Shown piece after piece: positions 24,145-36,100 of a stretch of DNA of 64,000 nucleotides. The stretch is from positions 12,173,501 to 12,237,500 of the forward strand of contig JABAKD010000001.1 in NCBI GenBank assembly GCA_012845835.1, written 5' to 3'. Position 1 is the first letter of the stretch; each line of letters begins with the position of its first letter. Position numbers and translations under genes: made by a program. Below the pieces are notes generated by a model. It was not told the DNA's origin. It saw only the letters and a program-made list of their open reading frames with translations, and did not search any database. The stretch comes from Undaria pinnatifida. Its lineage: Eukaryota > Sar > Phaeophyceae > Laminariales > Alariaceae.

Positions 24145-27100
24145 AATCAACAGCAGCAACATCAGCAGCAACAACAGCAACAGCTTCAGTAGCTGCGGCA
24201 GCAAAATCGAGCGAAGTGGAATTGGACACGGTGGCGGCAACAACGACGGCGGCGGCGGTAGTACGGCTGTTCCCGGAACCTTCGGCACCGCCAGATGTCC
24301 AAGTTGAGAATGATACATTTTTATCCAGCAATGGTAGGGACGGACGCTCACTCGGACATGAAAGCGCAGAGGTTAGGGGCGTGCTGTCCGGTGGAGTTGG
24401 TAGCATCGGAGGCGGGGCGGGGGCGGAAAGCAGTGAGGATTCTGAGGAGCCGGGGACGGTCAAAATGTGAGCGTCTATTGCGCCGCGTGGGTTGTAGAGT
24501 CGCTTGCTTGACATTGGCCAACGTTTCCGTAATATGTGTTTCCATAATCTGTATATCCACAATCCATAGTTTATGCATGCGTAAGTTTTTTTTTTTGCCG
24601 ATGGTATCTGCTTGTCCAAAACAGTTGTGCCCGTACAGAGCCGGGCACGGTCGCAATGTGGGTCGCGTGCGGTGCATGGTTTGTGGAGTTGGTTGCTCAC
24701 GTATGCGGTCGTGTCCGTAGTGTTGTGTCCTTTTTTCGTGTGTCTACGGCGTGTGCATGTCCCTATTAATGACATGTTCTGTCGGTAGTCCATGTGTCCG
24801 TAGTTTGTGTCCATCTGCTATTTGCTTTGTCCGTGTTTGATGCGTCCATATTTTGCATGCCCGTAACTTTATTTTTCCTATTTTTGCCTTTGTTTTGCTT
24901 GTTTTGTCCGCCCATTCGTAACAGGAAACCATGCCGAAGCTCCCCCAGGTACGACCCTTCCGCCGGCTTGGGCATTCCCCATCAAAGAGGCGTCGGCGAT
25001 GCGGGTACCCGCGGAAGTGGCTTCCTTGACGGCGAGGGTGAGAGCGGTGATGAAGGCGGGGGTGGGGGAGGAGTTTCTGGAGACTCGGACGGGGGCACCT
25101 TCATATTGGCAGGAGCTCGTGGTGGTGGTGATAAAGGGGTGGGTGCTTATGGTGGTGGAGGTGGTGATGAAGATGGTCATGGTGGTGATGGTGGTAACGA
25201 TAATCATGGGGTTGATGGTGGTGGTAGTGGTGACGTTTGTGGTGGTAAAGGTGGCGTAGCCGGGCCGTCGTCGCCGCGACTCTGTCCCCCTGGATCTGCC
25301 GACGTGTCCCCAAACCCGGAGAGCGTGAACATGCTGCCTCCTTGTGGTGTGGAAATCCCTGATGCGGGTGCTGATTTAGTCGTCGGAGGGAAGAAGACCA
25401 AGAGGAGGGCCTCCAAGAGACATCCAAAGTCCGTATCCAAGTCGAGCTCCTCGAGTGTTGGTGGTGGCGGCGGTGATGGTGGGAACGGAAGCGGGGCCAG
25501 AGATGGAAGAGGAACCGCAACCGGAAGCATTGGTGGTGGCGGTGGGTGCGATGATAGTGGTCATGGGGAGGACGGAGTTCCAGAAGGCGGCGAGAAAGAA
25601 ATTTCAGGTCGCGATGGCAAGGGGAAGACAGTGCACGGCATCAAAGGAAAGGCGGGCACCGATCGCCCCTGCCGGGTGAGGAGCCCGTCAGCTCGCACAC
25701 GAAGGGCTTCCTCCGCGCCCCCAGCAGGAGGGAGAGCTAGGAAGGGCGGCACGTTGTCGGAGGTGGTGGCGGTGGCAGCAGCGGCGGCGGCAGCGGAGGG
25801 GGTGACGCCTGGGGGTGTGGAACGCGGTACGCGAAGACAGTCTTCCCGGCAGTCTGTTGGAGGAGGGACGGTGGTAGGAAGCCCAGGAAGGAAAGGAGGA
25901 GAAAGAGGAGGTAGAGGACGAAGAAGAGGAGGAGGAAGTGGAGGAGGAGGAGGGGGGGGCGGGAGGGTATCAGCCGACGAAAACTCCATGGACGAGTTGC
26001 AGGCGGCGGCGTCCGCGCTTATGACGATTAACGGTGACGACCGCGGATTTGGGACACCCCTTTCGACCACCAGACCGGCGGCTGCAGCAACGGCGGCTAC
26101 GACTGTCGGTTCTAGCGCAACGCCGACAGCGGTGGGGGCGGCAAGGAGGACTCGTCCAAGGGGAAGCGCGGTAGGAACGGTATGTGGTCGTTCTCCGGGG
26201 AATATTGGTGTTGGTGGTGGCGAGGTTGTGGTTGGTGGTCATCTTGGTGGCAGTGCTGCTGCGGCTGCTTTGGTGGTTGATGGCGATGCTTCTGGTGGTG
26301 ATGCAAATGCTGCTGCTGCTGGGAAAAACAAGCAGACGAAAGTCGGGGGTAGGAAATCGGTGGGTAGACCCAGAAGGACGGCAGCTGCAGCTGGTGCTCT
26401 CGATGTTGCCGTTGCTACTTCTGCTGATGCCGTTGCTGCTGCTGCTGCGGCGACCATTGATACCGCTGCCGCGGCCACGAAAAGCAAGCCTACCACGTCC
26501 AGAGGCAGGAAATCGATCGGTAAAGCTACGACGGTGGCTGACGCAGCTGCCGCGACTTCTACTGATGATGTTGGTGCTCCTGATGCATCTGCTGCTGATG
26601 CCGCTGCCGCTGATGAGGCTGCTATTTATGCTGGAAGAAGCAAGCTCACGAAAGCCAGAGGGAGAAGGTCGACCGGTAGACCTACAAAGGCGGCCGCTGC
26701 AGCTGCGGTGGCTGAATCTTCGCCCGAACCAGCTGCTGCTGCGACGTCTACGGCGGCCCCGGAGACTGAATCTTGCGTGACAGAAAACGAATCGGGTGGG
26801 AAAGGCGACTCCAGCACGGGAAAACGCAAGCGAGGACGAGGAGGCGAAGCAGGGAGAGGAAGGAGCCCTGCCGGTAACCGACCGGAGGCCCTCTCCGAGA
26901 ACCAGGCAAGGGACCGCTCAGGGAACCGATCAGGGGGTCGCTCAGAGAACCGTTCAGGCAATCGTTCCGAGAACCGTTCGGTGAGCTGTTCTGGGAGCCG
27001 CTCAGAGAGCCGCTCAAAACTGCCGCAAAACAGCGAGGGAATCAGCGTCAACAGCAACGAACCCGCTACCGCCGTCGCCACCTCCAACAGCGCCACAAAT

Positions 27101-30100
27101 GCCGGTGCTAAGAGGCGTAAGTCCGCCCCAGCAGCAGCCGCCAAAGCCCCCTCCAACAAGGCTAAGAATGCCGGCCGGAAGAAGGCCTGTCGCGACTTCG
27201 GAGCGGAAGCAAGACCGGGGATGGGGCAGGATGCGGGGATGGGATCGAGTGCAGGGGAGGAGTTGACGGCGGGGGCGGAAGGGTTAGAGGCCGCCGCGCC
27301 CCCCCCGAAGAAAGCTAAGAGTGTCGCTAGGAATAACGCCCGCCGCGATTCGGGAGCACCAGAAGGGGCGGCAGGGGTGGCTGGGGTAGTGGCTGGACGG
27401 GGAGCGCGGCGGGGGGTGGGGGCAGAGGCGCAAGAGATGGAAGATAAGGCGGAGGTGGGAGAAGAAGTGGCGGCTGTCGCGGTGATCGAAAAGGGAAAGA
27501 GTAAAGGTGGAGATGGGAGAGGTGGCGGCGGAAAAAGGGAAGGGAAAAATAAGACATCGACGAAGAAACCTACGAAAAGTGGCAGCAATTCCAATTTTGT
27601 TGGTGGGAAAAAGAAGAAGCCGACGAAACATGGCGGGGTTTCGACTTCCGTAGATGGCATTCGTGGTGATGGAGGTGATGGTGGTTCCATCACACGGGAG
27701 TGCTGGGGCGGAAAAGGGAAGCGCGATTCTGGCAGCAGTGGCGGCGGCAGCAGCAGCAGCAGTAGTGGCGAAAACGAAGGCGGGAAGAGGAAGAGAGGGG
27801 ATGGGAGTGGTGATGCGGCGGATGCGCTGCACGGGTTGGTTCGGGTGGCGTTTTCGGGTTTGCAGCCCGGTGATCGGCAGGTGGGTGGGTGTGTGGCATC
27901 CGTATTTCTGCACTGCCGAGTATATTTTTTTTGTGCTTGCGGCCTTTTGCCCGCCCTCACCTTTTCCTGATGCGTCCGCTAGGGCTCTCGCGTGTTTTTT
28001 TTTTTATGCCCACTCTTTTTTTTTTGTCCGAGTTTGATCATGTTGACGGAACTTCCTCCTCCTCCTCTACCCACGCGTCTCCTCTGCCTTCCCCTCCCCT
28101 CTGCTTGATCCTTGATACCAAACATACTTCCTACTCATACATGCTTTGCCCCCCTCTATTTCCCCTCTTTTACCCAAATCGTCCTATACACGCATGTTGT
28201 GTCACTTGTCCCCCTTCCACTTCCCTCTAATATGCGCCTTGTACTGACGCATCCTATGTGTGCACTGTCCTTGTCGTACGACTTGGGGGTTTCCCTCACC
28301 TTGAGCAGGCGGCAACCAGCATGGTGCGATCCCTCTCTAAGGGCCGTAAGCCGGCGGGGTGCGGCGTTTGCTCGGCGGAACGCGAGGCGTTCACGCATCT
28401 CGTAATCCCGGACGTTTCGCGCCGAACGCTGAAGGTAAACGCGATTTTTTTTTTATTACGCCGCTCTTTTTTTTCTCCATGTCCTGTCTACTATTAACAA
28501 TAAAGTTGCGCTCCAGCTGTGAGACCGAAGATTTCGTCGAAACTCATCTTTGCAAGCTGTGTGTGATACTCCGATTGCGCGTATTACTGGGTGCGTTTGT
28601 CGTTATCTTGACACTTTTTTTATGTCCTGTCCCCTATCTTTTCGTGGTTGAGATCCTCTCCCTGCATTTTGTACCCGAGAAAGGTGCAGCTTTTTCTTGC
28701 CTCGTCGACTCGCGTCTAATTGTGTGTGCTCAAGACGCTGTTTTTTTTGTGCTTTTGTTTTTTCGTTTCTTCAGGTTATTTCTTCCCTCGTCGACCCACA
28801 TCTAACTGTGCATACACACTCGCTTTTTTTTCCCTTTTTTTTGCTTCAGGTTCTTTTTGCGCTTTGCGCCCCACTCTCGGTCAATCAGCGACCTCCCGTG
28901 ATTGTAACGGTGGCATGGCTGTACGCGTCGCTGGAGAAGGGTTACTTCGTCGATGCGGAGGCGTTTCGACCTAACAGGTAGACTGGGGGGGGGAGGGTGG
29001 TACTCGTTTTTGATTGCCTTAGTAATTTGACCGTTGACCCCGCGTTCCTTCGAGACGAACGGGAGATACTCATTTGGTGCATGGCCGTAGTCGTGACCGT
29101 CGAACCATGACCATCGACCCTCCCACCCATCCAATGCCGGGACGGACGACATCGGTTTTCACCGACTAGGCAGGCGGTGCGTGCACCAAGTGCGAACAGC
29201 CGTGAGGTGTTCGGCTGGTCGCATATGTATGAGCGGCATCCTGAGAACCACTTGTGGGACGTACTTCGGCACCTTGCGCGTGTGTTATTGCGCATCGAAT
29301 GGGAGTTTCGAATTCAGGTATTGGTTTTCTGGTGTGGCCACTGCCAGAGACAGCAAAACGAGCGTATCTGCCTCGTGGGTGTCTTACCTTATACCTGGTA
29401 CACACTACGTGATATCATCCCTCTTGCATGGAATTAAGTTCTCCACTCCGCACAATATGGTCTATTAATTGGTCAACCACCATCTCGGTTACCGCCTATA
29501 ACAAAAAACACTAACCTGGTGATCTAGCTCACGTAGTCAGAAGCGTGTTTCTACAGGACCGTTGCCAAGCGACGCCAACCCCGGGGGCCCACACATAGGG
29601 CTGTCAATTTAAGCGCAATTGTGATTGAATTTTATGTTGTTTCGGTGAAGAAGCCGATTAGTTGGATGTATTTACTAAATCGGCCCGCTTCAATGTCGAG
29701 TGAAATCGAACGCTCGCAGCGAGTCGTGCGAATAAAGTGACGCAAAATCCCGCGCCCCCGCCCCCCGGCTGGTGGCGGGATGACAGTGCAGCCAGCACGG
29801 TGGATGAAATGCCTTGACTGCGATTTTTTCACCGCCCCCCCTATAAGTCGTATGTTATTAATGTTTTATCACGCCACCTCGGACAGATCACGATCTAGAT
29901 CATATAGATCATGTAGATCTTATAGACCATGTAGATCATTTACAGTAGACACTGTATCTGCCGTTATGATATGTTTTGCCGGATCTGTACAAGTAGAGTG
30001 CCTATCCAGCCCTGCAAATATATGCTACGCAGTGCAGATCGTACGGCTTCGACCCGGCAACATGAGCTTGACCGTGCAGATCTTCTCTGAAGTATCTAGA

Positions 30101-33100
30101 TCGTCAGGTGGTGATCGGTGATCTGTCCTACGTGTCCGATGTATGCAAGCTTGTTGAGTGGAAGATGCTCTCTCGCATCACCCTGATTTTTTTTCATGGC
30201 AAGTTTAAGTGACTAAGACTGGAAAAATCCCTCCCGTGTATTGTTACCCTCATAGGTACCGCGGTCCCCCCGGGAGAGGGGTTGCAGGAGAGCCCGAGGC
30301 GTGCTCCATATCTTCGCGTTTGCTATCCGGGGAGCGTGTTATGGTCGGAGGAGTTGCAGACCCGCCTTCAAAGGTGGTGGAAGACCTGGCTAGGGCTGCG
30401 GGGGCCCAGGTACGACGAGTATGAGGGGAAGCACATCATGCCTGGTACAAGTACATTCTTTTTTTCTGCGTTTGGTCTAGTTTTGACAAGTGCCAACGTG
30501 AAGCACGCCGTTCGAGTTGCGTGAAGCGTCGGCCGACAACCAAGGCGCACAAGTTTACGAGAGGTAGGAGTGCCCTGTTGCGCGAGCTCCTAGCGGCGGC
30601 TGTGCTGCCGTTTTTTGTGTGTTGAAGGAACGTGGCTACGGTAGGGAGTGGAGGTCTTTTTGCAGTGGGCGGGCCGGCATCACTCGCGCGCGTGACCCGA
30701 CCCCCCTTTTCCTTCGCGGTGTTGAGCTTCGGTGCTGTTTTGTGTTTCATCATATGAAGCCGACAGGGGATGGTTGGCTAGGACGTGCCAAAAAAATCAC
30801 CTAAAAAATGTTTAGATGGAGGGTGCAGGGGTCACTCGGGCGAGTGCCTTAAACCCAGCGGTGAAAAGGGAGTGCCCCTTTTGCCGGTAGCCATGGCCCA
30901 AGGTTAAGAGAAACGCCAAGCTCGTGGTGGGATTTTGACCAGTTTGTTCGGCGGTCGTCTTTGCGAGCCGCGTGTGATTTATGCGATCGCTCGTGATGTC
31001 ATGTGTGCACCACACACATCTGGCAGATCACGATATAGATCAGATGTATCCTATTGATCATATAGATCATCTACAACAGTAGATCCTTTATCTACCGTTT
31101 ATGCGATGTTGCGCAGGACCTGTGCACATAGACTATAGATAAGGCATTGGGATCTGCACTTTTTTAGCCAAAAAAAGGTATACCTTAATGGTTGAGCTTC
31201 TCGAGTGTGGAACTCTCGGTTGGTATGATATTTTTACATGTATATATGTTTTAGGACTAGCGCATAGAAAGGTTGATCAGGCAATGTTGTGCAGGACCTG
31301 CGCAGATAGACTATAGAAAAAGCATTGGGATCTGCACCTTTTTAGCCAAAAAAAGGTATACGTTACCGGTTGAGCTCCTCGAGTGTGGAACCATAACTAT
31401 CGGGCAGTATGATATTTGTTACGAGTAACTTTATTTTAGGACTGGCGCATAGAAATGTTGGTCAGGTTGCGTTAACCAAAACGCCGTCGACGCCATGTTG
31501 AAGTATTTTAGCTCCTCATGTTCTCATAGGAGCTCAGAAAATTCTTGGAATCTGCTTCACCCCTAGCGTGGAATGACGCACAAAAAAATCCAACCCAGGA
31601 GATGTGTGCTCGTAGATCACGCAGATTGCACGGCTCTAACCGGAAATATGAGCTAAATCATGCAGATATTTCCTTAACCCGTTCACAACTGGAATGCCGT
31701 TTTTAGGGGACATGTGACTTGGAGTTGGTATAGGGAGGCGTTTTTGGGGATCTAAAGGGTTGAAGATCGATATCCTCAAGTGGGGATCGGTGATCTGTCC
31801 GACGTATGTGTATGTGTGAGACCTCGACGTGCGCCTTTTTCTTTGCACTCGATCTCGCCCGACCAGATCGCCCGCTCGATAGAGGACGCGACGTTGCTAT
31901 TGGTGGAGTCCGAGCCCCAACTGGAGGTGAGCTTTCAAGGCACTCAAATGTATATAAATGCAATGTTGATGCCTTGTAACGGATGGGATGTGCGGTGGGA
32001 TACGATGACACTGCGTGAAACGAAAAACATGTGCATTGTAGCGGACGGAATATGCGGTGCAATGCGATAACAACGCAGTGGAATATGAAGAAAACATGCG
32101 GTGAACTGCAGTCGTAGTGCGATACGATAGGGTGTTTGCGATTACGAACCTCTTTGGGTTGGACAAAAAATAGAGTTACTGTTGAAACCGACGAATGTCA
32201 CAGCCCAAGCAAAAGCCCAATCAACCCACGAAAAAAATAGGTGAAAAAAAACAACTGAAGGGTAGGAATACGTGTTTGTCGGCGAGGTTTTTCGCTGATG
32301 TTTCGTGGGTTGTGTTGGCTTCCGATTGTAACGTTCGACCGTTTCAATGCTAATATTGTATAGTGTCCTACCCAGCTGCTACCCGACCGACGTTGGTGCA
32401 TCGCAAACACCCCAATGCAAAAGCAGTCGTACGAGCAGTCCGGCAGAATGCAATATCAATTCGGTACAATGCGATGATATTCCCAGGTATAGTGCTGAAG
32501 CACCCTTCAATCTTCGGATTTATGGTAATATTAATAGTGCACGGACAGCAGTGCGTCGCAATGCAATTATCGCGGGGAACGACGCCAAAGCAACCAAAAA
32601 ATAATGCTATACCCAAGATATTTTTTTTGGACAAACGTACGTACTGCGGTCGTAAACTTGGGACCCGGGTAGAGCGTGGGATGGATTATTGGCGCAGTAT
32701 GTGTGCGCTTCACGGTATTATGATACTTCCGCCCATCTACATCCAGCGTAATAACCAGTGCCCGTGTCGAGGCTTCCTAGAGAGACGAGCGCAGCAACGT
32801 GGTAAAACGCTTTGCCTCGTCTAAATAATCCCTAGGTAACAAAGTACGTCTGGTGATGCAGGTTGTCATGGGGTTCGACGCCTGTACAGCGCGGTATCCT
32901 GTACCTTGTGATGCTGCGATTGTGCTGGGCAAGGCGGGAGTTTTATGCGTTGCAGTGCGGTATAGTGCAAGTAGGGCGCGTTGCATTACAATCATGTAGA
33001 GTCTGGTATAACGCCGAAACGGTGTGGTACGCTGCGAGAATAGTGATTCGTAAGGCGTTAACGGCACGGTGCAATGCATGAAAATTTGCGGTGTAGTGTG

Positions 33101-36100
33101 GTTTGGAGGCGCGTCTCGTGGCCAAGGTGCCCGGCGGTGATCGCTGGTTGCTGTCGACTCTGTGATGCATGGAAAACTGCGGTGTAGTGTGGTTTGGAGG
33201 CGCGTCTCGTGGCCAAAATGCCCGGCGGTGACCGCTGGTTGCTGTCGACTCTAGGATGACCGCCTCAAACTGCGCCTGTACCCCTCCCCGTCAATCCCCT
33301 CCCACCCCCACCGTCCACCTTGTCCCCACCCATCCACTCCCCCCCCCAAGAATACCCGACGTGCTCCGTCGCGGCGTTGATGGATGAGAGGGTCTATGGT
33401 CATACGACTATGGCTATGCATGAAATGGGTACCCCCCGCATCCTTCCTACAGTCCCCCCCTCTTTTCCCCCCGATATTTCCTCGACCCCCCCCCCCCCCC
33501 TCCCCGACCTGCCCACCCTGTTTGCCCTGTCCGCCCCATCCCCCCTCACCACCCTCGCCCACTTTTCTCACGCTCCAATCCCCAGCCCCACAAAAAGGTG
33601 CCAATCGTGGTTTGTTTGTTTGTTTGTTCGTTTGTTTTCTGTCTTCATCTTTCTTGTTTTTTTTTTCATCCTTTGTTTTGTGGGGTCGTTTTGTTTTGTT
33701 TTCTTGTCCCATTCCACGAAGGTATGGGTAGACCAAAGGAAGAACGCAAACGACGTCGCCTGTGGCCAAATCACCTCTAAGACCTTCCGCGGCAGCGGCC
33801 GGGGCCTCTCGGCAAGGACGCCCTCCTCTAGCAACGCCACCCGAGGGGCTTCACGTGGGAAAACGCACGGATTGGAGGAAGGGGTTGCAGCAGCTGGTGG
33901 GGGGTGGGGGGAGGCGGAGGACAGTGCTCTGGAGTCGCTGAAGGTGGCCTGTGGCGTGGTGAGTTTGGGATGGGGTTTGCTAGCACCCTTGAAGGGGCAA
34001 TGGGATATGGGTGCCTGGTACAAGGGTAAATGTATGAGTTTATAGGTATAGGTAGGTATTGTTAGAGGCATGAGTTGGCTATACAGCGAAGCATGCAATG
34101 ATAGAGGCAGCACTTTTCGCAAGAATAAGAAAAAAGCGAGGATGACGGGGCTCAAGAGCTCCCCAAAATTCCTCACCGCACTAATCCCAAGTGATTTTTT
34201 TCGAAAAATGGGTTTCCAGGTGTGAAGGCGTTCACCCCCAAAAAAGTCGGAATGCCATTCTTGCTTTAGAATATGAATGTATTAAAGTATACATTGTAGC
34301 TGGTATATATTATTTTACCTCGGCTATGGGTTTGTTCTCCGGGTTGCCGTTTCGGTTTCCTCCAGGTCGTCGGTTTTTTGCGCTAGAGGGGTATCCTTCG
34401 GGCGGGCCTCACAAAAATATCTAAGGTGCACCTCTGCGGTGATGTGTGTTTGACTATACTAATACAGTGGGTACTGCGATTTAAGAGCGCCCCGTGACTA
34501 TTAATAGCCGAAACACGCGCTCTTAACCCCAAAGCGCTCTTATCTGCAGTGGGCAATATGTAGCCTTTAGTGTGGCGGGATGGATGTTCTTAAATCGGGT
34601 GCTCTTGAATCGGGGTACCCGGTGTACTGCTGGAAGTCGCCGACTGGTTCTTTGTTGGCTAGGTTTGTCGGCTGTTGGTGGCAGTTTTTTCGATTGAAAT
34701 CGCAGTGTGCTGTGTCTTTTGCATCTGCTTGTCGTGCTTGTGGGCTCGACGCGTGGTGTTGTTGGTGCTTAGTTCGAGCGGGTTCGAGTGTCTAGTGTAT
34801 ACGTCTTGTGTAGACGGCGCAAAATACACAACGGTGGGGACTCCTTTCGAGTTGACTACCTGGCGTCCGGCGACCAACAAAGCGTACAATTTTACAACAG
34901 TTTCAATTAGCTTGCTGCACGAGTGCCTACGTAGCGACTAGGGGTGGTAAGCAATAAAATGATCATATGATTGATCACGTGGTCAAGTTATGATTATATC
35001 TAATCGTTATTAAATCAACTTGTCCTTGATTATTTGATTATCCTAGCTGTACATATTAATAGTTTTTAGTATTGGGTGCTCAAACGCCATACAAATAACG
35101 TACAGGCATACAGTTTTCAGTATGATGCACCTAAATACTACACACACATTGTGAATGGGCTTTAGAACGCCCATATTGTAAGTCTACGCAAACAAAAAGT
35201 GTGCAGGTACGTATTTGAGTGTATGAATATATCGTGTTGGTTTCAGCATCGCCATACTAAAGTACCGGGAAAAACTCATATAGGTTTTGGTATGCCGTAC
35301 TACACACTTATACAAGGCAACTAGTCAAATACCCATTTGTAATCAAGTAAAAACGCACCAACATAATAAAGGAACCAAATCAAGCCCGTTTTTTGGTTGA
35401 TTACCAGCCTTTACTAGCGAGCGGTATACTGTCTTTGATATATATGTCACAGAGTTTGCTTTTACTCCGCCATCCTCGGACAGATCACGATATAAATTAC
35501 ATTTCGGGCAGATCACGACCTAGATCACAGCTCGGACAGACCACGATCTTCATGTACCGTAGATCCTATAGCTGTCGCAATGACATATTGCGCAGGATCT
35601 TTTCGTGTGGGGTACATATCTAACCCAGAAAACATGTGCTAGATTATGCAGACCGTACGGCTCCCACCTGATAACCCGTACAGATATTCCCTGAAAAATC
35701 TAGATCATCTATTAATAGTGGGGATCGGTGATCTGTCTGACGTGCGAGATGATTGTGATATCTGCATGGTCGCCGTCAAGTACGAGTGCTCCCTCTTATG
35801 ATAGCGGCTTTCGCCGTTTGGCTTGCACCGTCCTCGTCGCCGCTGTCGAGGACAAACGTAGCTGACGGAAACGTCGTGATGTCTCGCGCTGTCAGACAAG
35901 GTGTCGAGAGGTGGCGTTTCCCCTGATCACGCTGCGTGGTTTTCAGTCCGGCCCAGTCATGCAGCCCTGTTCCTTGCCTTTTGCTCGTTACGCACGTCGT
36001 TGTGCTTGGGTGGGGGCTGGCTTACTCTGGAGGCATGAGCACGGACAATGCTGGTGCAGGATGTAGATGGCTGGAACTATCAAATATCAGTTAACGCCTT

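Larger units (their letters stand above)
31017..31805 (+). mobile_element. GATC-rich MITE, copy C, interrupted
   Basis: The left end (GGCAGATCACGATATAGATC) is at 31,022 and the right end (GATCGGTGATCTGTCCGACG) at about 31,782-31,802. The middle is expanded by a tandem duplication (31,107-31,466) and by a roughly 90-bp palindromic element (31,674-31,764). The element ends about 60 bases before the acceptor of exon 15. Confidence 0.65.

Noticed and set aside
24794-24924. Upstream extension of the long frame of exon 11 with a hydrophobic segment that looks like a signal peptide
   Set aside because: The intron acceptor at 24,924 and the matching phase from exon 10 show this part is intron; the Leu/Phe stretch comes from its T-rich tract.
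26626-27960. 444-codon frame on the minus strand
   Set aside because: It is antisense to exon 11, with Pro/Leu/Ser composition expected from the complement of Gly/Ala/Lys-rich GC-biased codons.
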